Assembly: GCA_036505215.1 (NCBI GenBank)
Contig: DASXTW010000124.1
Coordinates: 1-36,771, forward strand
Direction: 5' to 3'
Source of the DNA: DASXTW01 sp036505215
Lineage (GTDB): Bacteria; Actinomycetota; UBA4738
Length of the DNA stretch: 36,771 bases
Under the pieces are notes generated by a model that made no database searches, was not told the DNA's origin, and saw nothing but the letters and a program-made list of their open reading frames with translations. The position numbers were made by a program, and so were the translations under genes. Positions within the stretch are counted from its first letter, which is position 1. The number at the start of each line of letters is the position of its first letter. Below are positions 7,966 to 16,183 of the stretch, one piece after another.

Positions 7966-8886
7966 TCAGGCCCGGTCCAGCAGCCACAGCAGCAGGGCCT
8001 TCTGCGTGTGCAGGCGGTTCTCGGCCTGATCCCAGACCACGGAATGGGGCCCATCAATGACGTCGTCCGTTATCTCCTGTCCCCGGTGCGCCGGCAGGCA
8101 GTGCATCACGATCGCGTCACTCGCGGCTCGTTCCAGAGCTGCCCCGTCGATGCGGTAGCTCTGGAAGACCAGCGTGCGTTCCGCGGCCTCGTCCTCCTGT
8201 CCCATCGAAGCCCACACGTCCGTGTAAAGGACGTCGGCGCCGGCGAAGGCCCCGTCCGGGTCGTTGGAAACCGCGGCCCCACCTCCGGTCTCCTCCCCGA
8301 TCTCCTGCGCTCGTTGGACTATCTGCGGGATGGGCTCGAAGCCCGGCGGAGTGGCCACCCGCACCTGCATCCCGGACTTGGCCCCGCCCAGCAGGAGCGA
8401 GTGGGCCACGTTGTTGCCGTCTCCCACATACGCCAGGGTGAGCCCGGCCAGCCGTACCTTGTGCTCGTTCACGGTCAGGAGGTCGGCCAGGCACTGGCAC
8501 GGGTGTTCGAAGTCCGACAGAGCGTTCACGATGGGGACCGTGGCGGTCCGGGCCAGGCTCTCCAGGCGCTCCTGTCCGAACGTTCGCAAAACGATCGCGT
8601 CGACGTAGCGAGACAATACGCGGCCGGTGTCCTCGATGGTCTCCCCCCGCCCGAGCTGGAGCTCCGCTGAGGACAGCGCCACCGGGTGAGCGCCCAGCTC
8701 GGCGATGCCGACCTCGAAGGACACCCTGGTCCGGGTGGACGGCTTCTCGAAGATCAGGGCGACGGACATCCCCGACAGCCGGCCGGCGTAATCGGACGGT
8801 GCGGCCTTCACCTTTGCCGAGAGGTCGAGCAGCTCGGCCAGCTGGCCGGGTGAGAGGTCATCGATGGAGAGGAAGTTCCGCGCCAT
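7966..8886 (-). CDS. argF: Ornithine carbamoyltransferase
   Basis: Makes citrulline from ornithine and carbamoyl phosphate in arginine synthesis. 306 aa, typical. Carbamoyl-phosphate site FEKPSTRTRVSFEVG, the EHPCQCLADLLT motif, the ornithine loop DVWASMGQEDE and the catalytic MHCLPAHRG are all present. It stands alone among housekeeping genes, away from other arg genes, 57 nt after pheT. There is no Shine-Dalgarno sequence before the ATG; a TACCAT box lies 9 nt upstream. Confidence 0.96.
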   Translation of the reverse strand: MARNFLSIDDLSPGQLAELLDLSAKVKAAPSDYAGRLSGMSVALIFEKPSTRTRVSFEVGIAELGAHPVALSSAELQLGRGETIEDTGRVLSRYVDAIVLRTFGQERLESLARTATVPIVNALSDFEHPCQCLADLLTVNEHKVRLAGLTLAYVGDGNNVAHSLLLGGAKSGMQVRVATPPGFEPIPQIVQRAQEIGEETGGGAAVSNDPDGAFAGADVLYTDVWASMGQEDEAAERTLVFQSYRIDGAALERAASDAIVMHCLPAHRGQEITDDVIDGPHSVVWDQAENRLHTQKALLLWLLDRA

Positions 8887-8895
8887 GTTCGGCAG

Positions 8896-8901
8896 ATGGT
8901 A
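8896..8901 (-). promoter_or_regulatory. Possible -10 box of argF
   Basis: TACCAT on the minus strand, ending 9 nt before the argF ATG. It is the same hexamer as in the rRNA promoter. No convincing -35 is visible. If used, the transcript would start at or within a few nt of the ATG. Confidence 0.4.
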
Positions 8902-8943
8902 AAGGGAAAGTGACGAGCACGATAGAGCCGGTCGATGCGACGG

Positions 8944-11328
8944 CTACCCGGAGCGGAACTCGGCCCCGAAGTCGCGCCTGAGCCGCGCCACGATCGCGGC
9001 CACCGCCTGCTCCGCCTCCTCGTCGGTGAGGGTCCGGTCGGGTGCGCGGAAGTCCACGGAGAAGGCCAGGTTCTTCTTCCCGGCCGGGAGAGGAGAACCC
9101 GTGAACACGTCGAACAGAACGACCGCATCGACGAGGTCTCCGCCCGCCTCTCGGAGGGCGTCGGCCACCGCGCCGGCGGGAACCTCCTCGTCCACCACGA
9201 ACGCCAGGTCCCGCCGGACCGGCGGGAACCTCGGGATATCCCTGAGAGGTCGGGCCCGTCCCGCGTACGGGGCGAGGATCCCCACGTCCAACTCGAAGGC
9301 GCCCACCCGCCGCGGGAGGTCCAGGCCGGACGCGACCCCTGGATGGATCTCCCCCACCACCCCGGCCGGAAGGCCCGCCACCAGGACCATCGCGGATCGG
9401 GCCGGGTGGAAGGGACGTTGGGCCGGCTCGCCCACCGCCCACTCCGTGATGCCCAGACCCGCCATGAGGGCCCCCACGCCTCCCTTGGCGTCGAAGAAGT
9501 CGAGCTCGCGACGCTCCCAGTGAACCTCTTCGCCGGCCGGACCGGTGAGCGCGGCGGCGACGAATTCGCGCTCGTCGACGGGCGCCCCCTCCGGAGGGCC
9601 AGAGCGGAAGACGCGGCCGACTTCGAACAGCGCCGCTCCGCGGACCCCACGGTAGGCGTTCCTGGCCAGCGCCCTCAGCAGATTTGGAATCAGGCTGGTC
9701 CGGAGGTAGGGCTCGTCGGCCGAGGGCGGGTTCGCCAGCCTGACGGCCTCCTCGTGTCCCATCAGATCCAGGTCCGATGCGGAGGCGAACGACAGCGAGA
9801 GCGCCTCGCGGAACCCGGCTCTGACCATCACCTGCCGGATACGGCGGCGAAGCAGGTAGCCCGGAGCGAACCCTCCCGCCTCCATGATGCCGGGAACCGT
9901 CGAGCCGACCGCGTCGTACCCCTGGACCCGCACGACCTCCTCGATCAGATCGATCTCCCGCTCGAGGTCGGGGCGGAAACTGGGCACCTCCACCCGGATT
10001 TCCCCATCGGCCTTCTCCGCCTGCATGCCGAGCCGGCCCAGGGCGTCGGCGATGTCCGCGGCGGACACCTCGTAGCCCAGCACCAGGGAGGCGCGGGCCG
10101 GCCGCACGGACAGCCGTCGTCGTTCGGGAGCCGTCCCGACATCGATGGCTCCGGCCAGAACCGTGCCAGAGCCCCATTCCGCCATCAGCCGGGCGGCACG
10201 GTTGGCGGCCGGCTCCAGGATCTCCGGGTCACCGCCGCGCGAGAAGCGCGTAGAGGCCTCGGTCAGAAGGCCAAGGCGGCGGGAGGTTCGCATGATCCCC
10301 TTGGGCTCGAAATAAGCGCTCTCCAACAAGACATCTCGAGTAGAAGGAGACACCTCGCCGTCGGCGGAGCCCATCACCCCGGCTATCCCGACGGCCCGGC
10401 TCCGATCCGCGATCACCAGGTCGTCCTCCGACAGATCCCGCTCGACGTCGTCCAGGGTGACGAGCCGCTCTCCTGGTCGGGCTCGCCGCACGACGATGGC
10501 CCTCCCGTCCAGCAGCTCGAGGTCGAACGGGTGCATGGGCTGGCCCATCTCCAACATGGCGTAGTTCGTGGCGTCGACGATGTTCGAAACGGGGCGCATG
10601 CCCGAGGCCGTGAGCCGGGCCTGAACCCGGAGCGGCGAGGCGCCCACGGCCACCCCTCGAATCACACGGGCCAGGTAGCGAGGGCACTTGTCCGGGTCGA
10701 GGACCTCGACCGTGGCGGCGTCCCAGGCGTGATCCGATGCCTCGGTCACCGACGTGTCCGGCAGTCCGAGGGGGATGCCGGTAGCGGCGCTGACCTCCCG
10801 GGCTACGCCCACCATCGACAACAGATCGGGGCGGTTGGCCTCGATCTCCAAGTCGAGAACGGCGTCGTCCAGCCCGAAGGCGGCTTTGAAATCGGATCCG
10901 ACGGGCACGTCATCGGCGAGGACCAGGATCCCGCTGTGGTCGGGAGAGATTCCGAGCTCGCGGGGTGAGCACAGCATGCCCTCCGACTCCACCCCGCGGA
11001 TCATCCGAGCCGACAGAGGCTCCGGCAGCCCGGGGACCCGCGCCCCGGGGCCGGCCAGTGGGACGAGGTCGCCGGCCTTCATGTTCCGCACGCCGACCAC
11101 CAGCTCCCGCTGGGTACCTCCAGCGTCGACCCGGGCGAGGCACAGCTTGTCCGAGTTTGGATGGTTCCGGACCTCCAGGACCCTGGCCACCACCACGCCG
11201 GCCATGCCCTCCCACGGCCGGACGATGGATTCGACGTGCAGGCCCTTCATGTCCAGGATCGGGACCAGTTCCTCCGCCGAAAGCTCGATCGGGCACAACT
11301 CGCGGAGCCACGACAGGACGACTCTCAT
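8944..11328 (-). CDS. pheT: Phenylalanyl-tRNA synthetase beta subunit
   Basis: 794 aa, full length. Forms the alpha2-beta2 enzyme with PheS and carries tRNA-binding and editing domains. In order: the EMAP-like tRNA-binding domain (VARVLEVRNHPNSDKLCLA, about 45-155), the B3/B4 editing region (about 210-390, with NIVDATNYAMLEMGQPMHPF), B5 (about 400-470), the catalytic-like domain, and the C-terminal FDX-ACB anticodon-binding domain (PPVRRDLAFVVDEEVP to the end). Seven nt after pheS, hence cotranscribed. Confidence 0.96.
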   Translation of the reverse strand: MRVVLSWLRELCPIELSAEELVPILDMKGLHVESIVRPWEGMAGVVVARVLEVRNHPNSDKLCLARVDAGGTQRELVVGVRNMKAGDLVPLAGPGARVPGLPEPLSARMIRGVESEGMLCSPRELGISPDHSGILVLADDVPVGSDFKAAFGLDDAVLDLEIEANRPDLLSMVGVAREVSAATGIPLGLPDTSVTEASDHAWDAATVEVLDPDKCPRYLARVIRGVAVGASPLRVQARLTASGMRPVSNIVDATNYAMLEMGQPMHPFDLELLDGRAIVVRRARPGERLVTLDDVERDLSEDDLVIADRSRAVGIAGVMGSADGEVSPSTRDVLLESAYFEPKGIMRTSRRLGLLTEASTRFSRGGDPEILEPAANRAARLMAEWGSGTVLAGAIDVGTAPERRRLSVRPARASLVLGYEVSAADIADALGRLGMQAEKADGEIRVEVPSFRPDLEREIDLIEEVVRVQGYDAVGSTVPGIMEAGGFAPGYLLRRRIRQVMVRAGFREALSLSFASASDLDLMGHEEAVRLANPPSADEPYLRTSLIPNLLRALARNAYRGVRGAALFEVGRVFRSGPPEGAPVDEREFVAAALTGPAGEEVHWERRELDFFDAKGGVGALMAGLGITEWAVGEPAQRPFHPARSAMVLVAGLPAGVVGEIHPGVASGLDLPRRVGAFELDVGILAPYAGRARPLRDIPRFPPVRRDLAFVVDEEVPAGAVADALREAGGDLVDAVVLFDVFTGSPLPAGKKNLAFSVDFRAPDRTLTDEEAEQAVAAIVARLRRDFGAEFRSG

Positions 11329-11335
11329 GTCGAGG

Positions 11336-12406
11336 TCACCCCTGCCCGGCGAACTGCTCGAGGAATCGGACGTCGCTCTCCCACAGCAAGCGAATGTCGG
11401 GGATGCCGAAGCGGATCATGGCCAGCCGGTCGTGTCCCATCCCGAAGGCGAAACCCGTGTAGCGCTCGGAGTCGTAGCCCACGTTCTCCAGCACCACCGG
11501 GTGCACCATGCCCGCACCGGCCGACTCGATCCACCCGGTGTGGCCGCATGTTCGGCAGCCCTCACCGCCGCACACGAAGCAGGACACTTCGACCTGTGCT
11601 CCCGGTTCGACGAACGGGAAGAACGAAGGAGTCAGGCGAACCTCTCGCTCCGGTCCGAGGAGCGCGCGATAGAAGGTCTCCAGCGTGCCCTTGAGGTCGG
11701 CGAAGGTGATCCCCTCGTCCACCGCCAGCCCCTCCACCTGGTGAAAGACAGGCATGTTCTTGGCCGTGATCTCCTCGTTCCGGAAGACCCGGCCCGGCAC
11801 CACCACGTAGACGGGCGGCTGCCCCGCCTCCATGGTCCGGATCTGCATCGGCGATGTGTGCGTTCGCAGAACCAGCTCGGGGTGCCCGGGCACGCCGAGG
11901 AAGGTGGTATCCATCATGGTGCGGGCGGGGTGGTCGGGAGCGATGTTGAGGGCGTCGAAGTTGTACCACTCGGTCTCCACCTCGGGGCCCTCCACCACCT
12001 GGTAACCCATCCGGGTGAAGATGTCGACCACCTCGTCCTGCACGATCGTCAGCGGGTGCAGGCTCCCCTGGCGAAGCCTGCGCCCGGGAAGGGTCACGTC
12101 GACGCGATCGCTCTCCAGGATGGTCCGGTCGCGGTCGACCTCCAGCTCGGCTCGGCGAGCGGCCATGGCCCCCCGAAGGGCTTCCCGGACCTCGTTCGTG
12201 CGCCGCCCCACCCGCTTGCGATCGTCCTCGGGCAGAGTTCCCAGCAATCGCTGGACTGCAGAGAACGGAGACTTCCGGCCAAGGACGGCCGTCTCGGCTA
12301 CCTCCAATGCGTCCAGGTCGGATGCAGCGGCAAACAGCGAGCGCCCCCGCTCGAGCTCCCGCTCGAGCGTTGTGAGGGCCTCATCGGCATCTTTCGGCCC
12401 GGCCAT
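11336..12406 (-). CDS. pheS: Phenylalanyl-tRNA synthetase alpha subunit
   Basis: 356 aa catalytic subunit charging tRNA-Phe. The N-terminal coiled coil (1-90) is followed by the class II core: HPLTIVQDEVVDIFTRMGY, motif 2 with PGRVFRNEEIT and FHQVEGLAVD, an insert with two Cys pairs (CFVCGGEGCRTCGHTGW) as in many bacterial PheS, and motif 3 GMGHDRLAMIRFGIPD. A TAGACT box lies 11 nt before the ATG and no Shine-Dalgarno sequence is present, so the message may be leaderless and separate from the coiled-coil gene upstream. Confidence 0.96.
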   Translation of the reverse strand: MAGPKDADEALTTLERELERGRSLFAAASDLDALEVAETAVLGRKSPFSAVQRLLGTLPEDDRKRVGRRTNEVREALRGAMAARRAELEVDRDRTILESDRVDVTLPGRRLRQGSLHPLTIVQDEVVDIFTRMGYQVVEGPEVETEWYNFDALNIAPDHPARTMMDTTFLGVPGHPELVLRTHTSPMQIRTMEAGQPPVYVVVPGRVFRNEEITAKNMPVFHQVEGLAVDEGITFADLKGTLETFYRALLGPEREVRLTPSFFPFVEPGAQVEVSCFVCGGEGCRTCGHTGWIESAGAGMVHPVVLENVGYDSERYTGFAFGMGHDRLAMIRFGIPDIRLLWESDVRFLEQFAGQG

Positions 12407-12417
12407 GATGGATGGCT

Positions 12418-12423
12418 AGTCTA
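12418..12423 (-). promoter_or_regulatory. Possible -10 box of pheST
   Basis: TAGACT on the minus strand, 11 nt before the pheS ATG, in the 55-bp gap after the coiled-coil gene. The -35 is not recognisable. Confidence 0.35.
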
Positions 12424-12461
12424 GTGGGCCGATCCTGCCCCACCTGGAGGCCGCGCGACAG

Positions 12462-13202
12462 TCAGCGCGCCCCAGCCTGGTCCGGGATGTCGACCACCTC
12501 CGGGCCCGGCTCCTGCTCGGTGCCCGTGGGCACGCTTCGAGCCGGGCGCCGCCTGGGGCGACGCACATTGCCCTTCCCTTCTGGAAGGTCGAGCTTCGTC
12601 ACCGCGGCTTCATCCACGCTTGGTTCCCTTGGCATCGGTGCCGCGGGTGGCGGGGCTGGGGGCCGATCAATGTCAGGGAACTGCTCCAAGGGCTTGATCG
12701 TCGCGGCAACCGTGCCGGCCACCTCCTCCAGCGTGGCTCGGATCTCCGCCATCCGAGATTGGACCCCCCGGATCAGAGGCAACGCCTGCTGCCTCCACTC
12801 GTCCATCCGGGCGAGGTCGTCGTGCAGCTCCCGCTCTAAATGGCTGGCCTTGTGAAGATGGCGCTCGGACACGGCTTTGGCTCGCTCGATCATGCGAGCC
12901 GCGGTCTCCTGGGCCGAGGAGAGGATCGCGTTGAGCTCGTGCGAAAGCATGTTCGGAGTGGGACGGTCGGGATCGCGGGCGAATGCCTCGATCTGAGCAC
13001 CGAGGTCCTTGATCTGGGCATCACGCGTCCTGAGTTCCGCCTCGACGCGCGCGAGCTCCCGTCGGAGCCCCAGGATCCGACCCTCCGCGGCCCGAAGCCG
13101 CGTTTCCGCGTCCTGGGCCAGGGCGTCCCGCTCCTGGAGCAGCTGGCGGATCCGACGGCGATACCCGAGGAGTCCCGCCCCGACATGCCTCAACTGTCCC
13201 AC
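12462..13202 (-). CDS. Uncharacterised coiled-coil protein (DivIVA-like helix pattern)
   Basis: 246 aa from GTG 13202. I do not recognise a specific family. Residues about 10-75 form a heptad-rich helix (LLQERDALAQDAETRLRAAE, ELARVEAELRTRD); a second helical part (about 85-175) includes LSHELNAILSSAQETAARMI and resembles the C-terminal helices of DivIVA/Wag31-type proteins, but the short N-terminal DivIVA membrane-binding domain is absent. The last 70 residues are Pro/Arg-rich and probably disordered. There is no signal peptide. It sits between the rRNA methylase/kinase fusion and pheS. Function is unknown; a polar-growth or cytoskeletal role would be only a guess. Confidence 0.7.
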   Translation of the reverse strand: MGQLRHVGAGLLGYRRRIRQLLQERDALAQDAETRLRAAEGRILGLRRELARVEAELRTRDAQIKDLGAQIEAFARDPDRPTPNMLSHELNAILSSAQETAARMIERAKAVSERHLHKASHLERELHDDLARMDEWRQQALPLIRGVQSRMAEIRATLEEVAGTVAATIKPLEQFPDIDRPPAPPPAAPMPREPSVDEAAVTKLDLPEGKGNVRRPRRRPARSVPTGTEQEPGPEVVDIPDQAGAR

Positions 13203-13314
13203 AGCGACACCCCGGCGTGATGTGAGAGAACGCTTGAGCCTAGTCCGTTTCGACCATGCCCAGATCCGCCATTCGCCGTAGAACGGGCGCCCTAAGGAAT
13301 ACCAGCCAGACCGC

Positions 13315-14760
13315 TCAGCCAGGACCGGGAGGCAAGGTCAGGATGAAGGCGATCCCGTCGCTCGTATCGGCACGCAGGGTCCCCCCGTGGGCTTCGGCCA
13401 GGCCCTTGGCCACATACAGACCGACCTTGCTCCCGGAGCCCGACCCGGGCATCCTCGGGTGGAACAGCCCGTCCCTGACCGTCGGTTCGAGCTCGGATCC
13501 GGCTCGTCGCACCACCACGGCCGGGGCGGGGTCATCGTTCGTCTCCACGTGCACCGGGCCCGTCTCCCCCCACCATTGGGCACTCTCGATCAGGGCAAGC
13601 AGCATCGACCGAAGGCGAGCCGGATCCACCAGAGCGATCGCGGCGGAGCCCGTGACCTCCAGTTCTATCTGGGACCACCTCCCGACCTCCTCCTGGATCC
13701 TCCTGGCGATCTCCTGCATGTCGGTCGGGACAGGAGCCAGGTCCAGGCTGCCGGCGTGCAGCCGGGCGGCATCCACGAGCTGGGCGATGACGGCCTCCAT
13801 TCGGAAGGCGTCTCCGGCGACCCCCTCGATCATGGCCAGCCGCTGTTCGTCGTCCAGTCGCTGCCACTTCGACAGGAGGGTCGAGGTGAACCCTTTCATT
13901 GCGGTCAGAGGCGACCGGATGTCGTGCGCCGCCCCCGCCACGATGCGGGAGAGGATGTCCGTCCCCACGCCAGCTGCCGCCCGCTGCCGCGCCGCCTCGA
14001 ACAGCACCAATGTGGCGGCCGCGGCGAGATTCAGCGACTCGGCGTTCCCGGAGATGGGAACCCGGACCGTGTGGTCGGCCAGCGCGAGAGCGGATGCCGA
14101 CAGGCCATGGGCCTCGTTGCCGAACAGCACCGCGGTTGGCGTGCTCAGATTGGCTTCATACACGGACCTCGTCCCCTCGGCATCAGCCGCCAGGACGGCG
14201 AACCCCCGGTCGCGCAGCACCGACACCGCCTCATCCACCCCCACCTCTCTGGCGACCGGAAGGTGGAACAGCGAGCCTGCGGTGGCCCTCACGGTCTTCT
14301 GGTTGTACACGTCGACCGAGGAAGTGGTGAATACGACCCCGGCGGCGCCCGAGGCATCCGCAGAGCGGAGGATGGTGCCGGCGTTCCCCGGATCCCGCAC
14401 CTCGACGAGGACAGGAAGCATTCCCTCGCCCGGCTCGATGACCTCTTGCAGCGGGACGTCGACAAACCCGGAGACGGCAACCACGCCCTGAGGCGTCACC
14501 GTCGACGTGAGGTGGGCCATGACCTCGGCCGAGACCAGCCGGACAGGGATCCCCGCCTGCTCGGCAGCCTTGACCACGCCCTCCAGCCGTTCCCCGGTCC
14601 CGGCGGTGGTGAAGACCTCCTGAACTCCGGCTCTGGAGGCGACGGCCTCGGAGACGCCCTGGGCCCCTTCCACCAGGAAGAGCCGGTCCTTCTCACGCAT
14701 GGCTCGCTTCTTGAGCCGGACCGCCCGGGCCACGCCCTTGTTGTGGATGGAGGTGATCAT
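13315..14760 (-). CDS. TrmH/SpoU-family RNA 2'-O-methyltransferase fused to a histidine-kinase-like domain
   Basis: 481 aa. Residues 1-90 are the substrate-binding domain (starting MITSIHNKGVARAVRLKKRA) and 115-262 the knotted SPOUT domain, with EVRDPGNAGTILRSADA, LFGNEAHGLS and PISGNAESLNLAAAATLVLF, so methyl transfer from AdoMet to rRNA or tRNA ribose is likely. With only a 10-residue linker, 271-330 is a HisKA-like helix pair (AAHDIRSPLTAMKGF, His279) and about 380-480 an HATPase-like domain. The latter keeps KVGLYVAKGLAEAHGG but has lost the N-box Asn (LALIESAQWW) and the DxGxG motif (RAGSE), so ATP-dependent kinase activity is doubtful. The start ATG 14760 is the family's usual one, 44 nt after rplT. 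In Streptomyces I recall a methylase and a sensor kinase as separate neighbours here. Confidence 0.88.
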   Translation of the reverse strand: MITSIHNKGVARAVRLKKRAMREKDRLFLVEGAQGVSEAVASRAGVQEVFTTAGTGERLEGVVKAAEQAGIPVRLVSAEVMAHLTSTVTPQGVVAVSGFVDVPLQEVIEPGEGMLPVLVEVRDPGNAGTILRSADASGAAGVVFTTSSVDVYNQKTVRATAGSLFHLPVAREVGVDEAVSVLRDRGFAVLAADAEGTRSVYEANLSTPTAVLFGNEAHGLSASALALADHTVRVPISGNAESLNLAAAATLVLFEAARQRAAAGVGTDILSRIVAGAAHDIRSPLTAMKGFTSTLLSKWQRLDDEQRLAMIEGVAGDAFRMEAVIAQLVDAARLHAGSLDLAPVPTDMQEIARRIQEEVGRWSQIELEVTGSAAIALVDPARLRSMLLALIESAQWWGETGPVHVETNDDPAPAVVVRRAGSELEPTVRDGLFHPRMPGSGSGSKVGLYVAKGLAEAHGGTLRADTSDGIAFILTLPPGPG

Positions 14761-14804
14761 TTCCCGCTGAGGGTACTGCGGGCCCCAGGCCGATCGCGTG
14801 AAGA

Positions 14805-15212
14805 CTAGGCCCGGGCCTGTGCGCGGGCGCGGGTCCGCCTGGACGGTTTGGCCTGGGTTTCCAGGCCCTGCCTGGCGGCCTCGATGAGCTGGTCGAAGGC
14901 GGCTGGATCGTTGACCGCGAGGTCGGCCAGCACCTTCCGGTCCAGCTCGATGCCGGCCCCCTGCAGCCCATGGACGAAGGTCGAGTACGTCATGCCGCCC
15001 GCCCGAGCGGCCGCCCCGATGCGCGTGATCCATAACCTCCGAAACAGGCCCTTGCGGTCACGGCGATCGCGATAGGCGTACACGCCCGAGTGCATGAGCT
15101 GTTCCTTGGCCACCCGGTATCTGCGATGTCTCGATCCGCGATACCCCTTGACCTGCTCCAGGACCTCACGCCGCTTCTTCTTCGCGTGGACGCTGCGCTT
15201 CACCCGTGGCAT
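14805..15212 (-). CDS. rplT: Ribosomal protein bL20
   Basis: Large-subunit protein needed early in 50S assembly; binds 23S rRNA. 135 aa. The highly conserved N-terminal part (MPRVKRSVHAKKKRREVLEQ, GYRGSRHRRYRVAKEQ, YAYRDRRDRKGLFRRLWITR) and the globular half (GMTYSTFVHGLQ) are intact; the last ~20 residues are an extra basic tail. It begins 16 nt after rpmI, in the classical infC-rpmI-rplT order. Confidence 0.98.
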   Translation of the reverse strand: MPRVKRSVHAKKKRREVLEQVKGYRGSRHRRYRVAKEQLMHSGVYAYRDRRDRKGLFRRLWITRIGAAARAGGMTYSTFVHGLQGAGIELDRKVLADLAVNDPAAFDQLIEAARQGLETQAKPSRRTRARAQARA

Positions 15213-15228
15213 CGATGCTCCTGAGGAC

Positions 15229-15420
15229 TCACTCGCCGATGAGGCGGCGGACGCTCTTCGCCTCGGGCCCGACTTCGGCCATGCCGGAGACGCGCCGCCT
15301 GCGGCTCGAGGACTTCTTGGTCAGCATGTGGTTGCCCGAGGCCTTGCGGCGCATGACCTTGCCCGTCGAGGTCACCCGGAACCGCTTGGCCGCGCCGCGG
15401 TGTGTCTTCATCTTCGGCAT
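15229..15420 (-). CDS. rpmI: Ribosomal protein bL35
   Basis: 63-aa large-subunit protein starting MPKMKTHRGAAKRFRVTSTG and continuing KASGNHMLTKKSSSRRRR, all canonical for bL35. It begins 9 nt after the infC stop. Confidence 0.98.
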   Translation of the reverse strand: MPKMKTHRGAAKRFRVTSTGKVMRRKASGNHMLTKKSSSRRRRVSGMAEVGPEAKSVRRLIGE

Positions 15421-15429
15421 GCTCCTACC

Positions 15430-16020
15430 TCAACCCTCTCCCTCTCGTTCGCTCATCGCCGTGGCTTGGGGAGCCTCTGCGACTTCCGACCTCACCGGCC
15501 TGGCCACGCGCTCCGGCCGCTTGATGGGCGAGAACAGCATGACCATGTTGCGCCCGTCGAGCTTCGGGAAAGACTCTACGGTAGCAAGTTCTCTGAGGTC
15601 TTCGGTGAGCCGGTCCAACAATCTCCGCCCCAGCTCCGTGTGCGCCATCTCCCGGCCCCGGAACATGATGGTGACCTTCACCTTCGCCCCGGCCTTGAGG
15701 AACCGCTCGATGTGCCCCTTCTTGGTCGCGTAGTCGTGGGGGTCGATCTTGGGGCGCATCTTCATCTCTTTGACTTCGACCCGCACCTGGCGCTTGCGAG
15801 CTTCCTTCTGCCGGACGTCCCGCTCGTACTTGAACTTGCCGTAATCCATGATCCGGCACACTGGCGGGCTGGCCATGGGAGCGACCTCGACGAGGTCGAG
15901 GTCCAGCTCCTGGGCACGCCTGAGGGCGTCCTGGATGGACACGATCCCGATCTGCGACCCATCGGGGCCAACCAACCGGACCTGTGGAGCCCGGATCCGG
16001 TCATTCACGCGTGCATCAAT
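15430..16020 (-). CDS. infC: Translation initiation factor IF-3 (ATT start)
   Basis: Binds the 30S subunit, prevents premature 50S joining and proofreads the start codon and initiator tRNA. 196 aa with both domains: NDRIRAPQVRLVGPDGSQIG (N domain), a basic linker, and the C domain (KAGAKVKVTIMFRGREMAH). The conserved N-terminus RVNDRIR continues upstream of the nearest GTG (16008) to an ATT at 16018-16020, and an in-frame TGA lies just before, so no ATG is possible. AGGTGAT, complementary to the 16S tail, lies 11 nt before the ATT. A rare start codon fits the known autoregulation of infC by IF-3. Confidence 0.95.
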   Translation of the reverse strand: MDARVNDRIRAPQVRLVGPDGSQIGIVSIQDALRRAQELDLDLVEVAPMASPPVCRIMDYGKFKYERDVRQKEARKRQVRVEVKEMKMRPKIDPHDYATKKGHIERFLKAGAKVKVTIMFRGREMAHTELGRRLLDRLTEDLRELATVESFPKLDGRNMVMLFSPIKRPERVARPVRSEVAEAPQATAMSEREGEG

Positions 16021-16055
16021 GGAGACCCGACATCACCTGCCTTCAGGAAAGGAAT

Positions 16056-16108
16056 GAAGCGCTCGAGGCCCGGCGCTCAAGAGCGAGACTGGCTGAAACC
16101 CACGCTTC
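16056..16108 (-). promoter_or_regulatory. Possible structured 5' leader of infC
   Basis: GAAGCG and CGCTTC at the two ends can pair, enclosing a tight CGCTC-TT-GAGCG hairpin, in the ~90-nt leader. Leaders of infC-rpmI-rplT operons are controlled by L20 in other bacteria; whether this one is cannot be told. Confidence 0.3.
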
Positions 16109-16112
16109 AAGG

Positions 16113-16118
16113 AGTATA
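16113..16118 (-). promoter_or_regulatory. Possible -10 box of infC-rpmI-rplT
   Basis: TATACT on the minus strand about 92 nt before the ATT start and just after the csp terminator hairpin. The -35 is weak. Confidence 0.4.
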
Positions 16119-16138
16119 GAAGGGGAGGGCAAGACGGC

Positions 16139-16164
16139 GAGAACGGGCCCTCGGGCCCGTTCTC
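16139..16164 (-). terminator. Terminator hairpin after the cold-shock gene
   Basis: Perfect 12-bp inverted repeat (GAGAACGGGCCC and its complement) with a 2-nt centre, beginning about 20 nt after the csp stop. It is followed on the minus strand by GCCGTCTTGCCCTCCC, a poor U-tract, so termination strength is uncertain. It separates csp from infC. Confidence 0.7.
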
Positions 16165-16183
16165 ACGTACTTCTCCCAACGGA

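Noticed and set aside
8935..10968. 677-codon open frame on the plus strand
   Set aside because: It is antisense to pheT, Arg/Pro/Gly-rich and resembles no family; a GC-rich shadow.
12453..12470. GCGCG/CGCGC stem at the end of the coiled-coil gene as a terminator
   Set aside because: Only 5 bp, no U-tract, overlaps the stop codon; expected by chance at this GC content.
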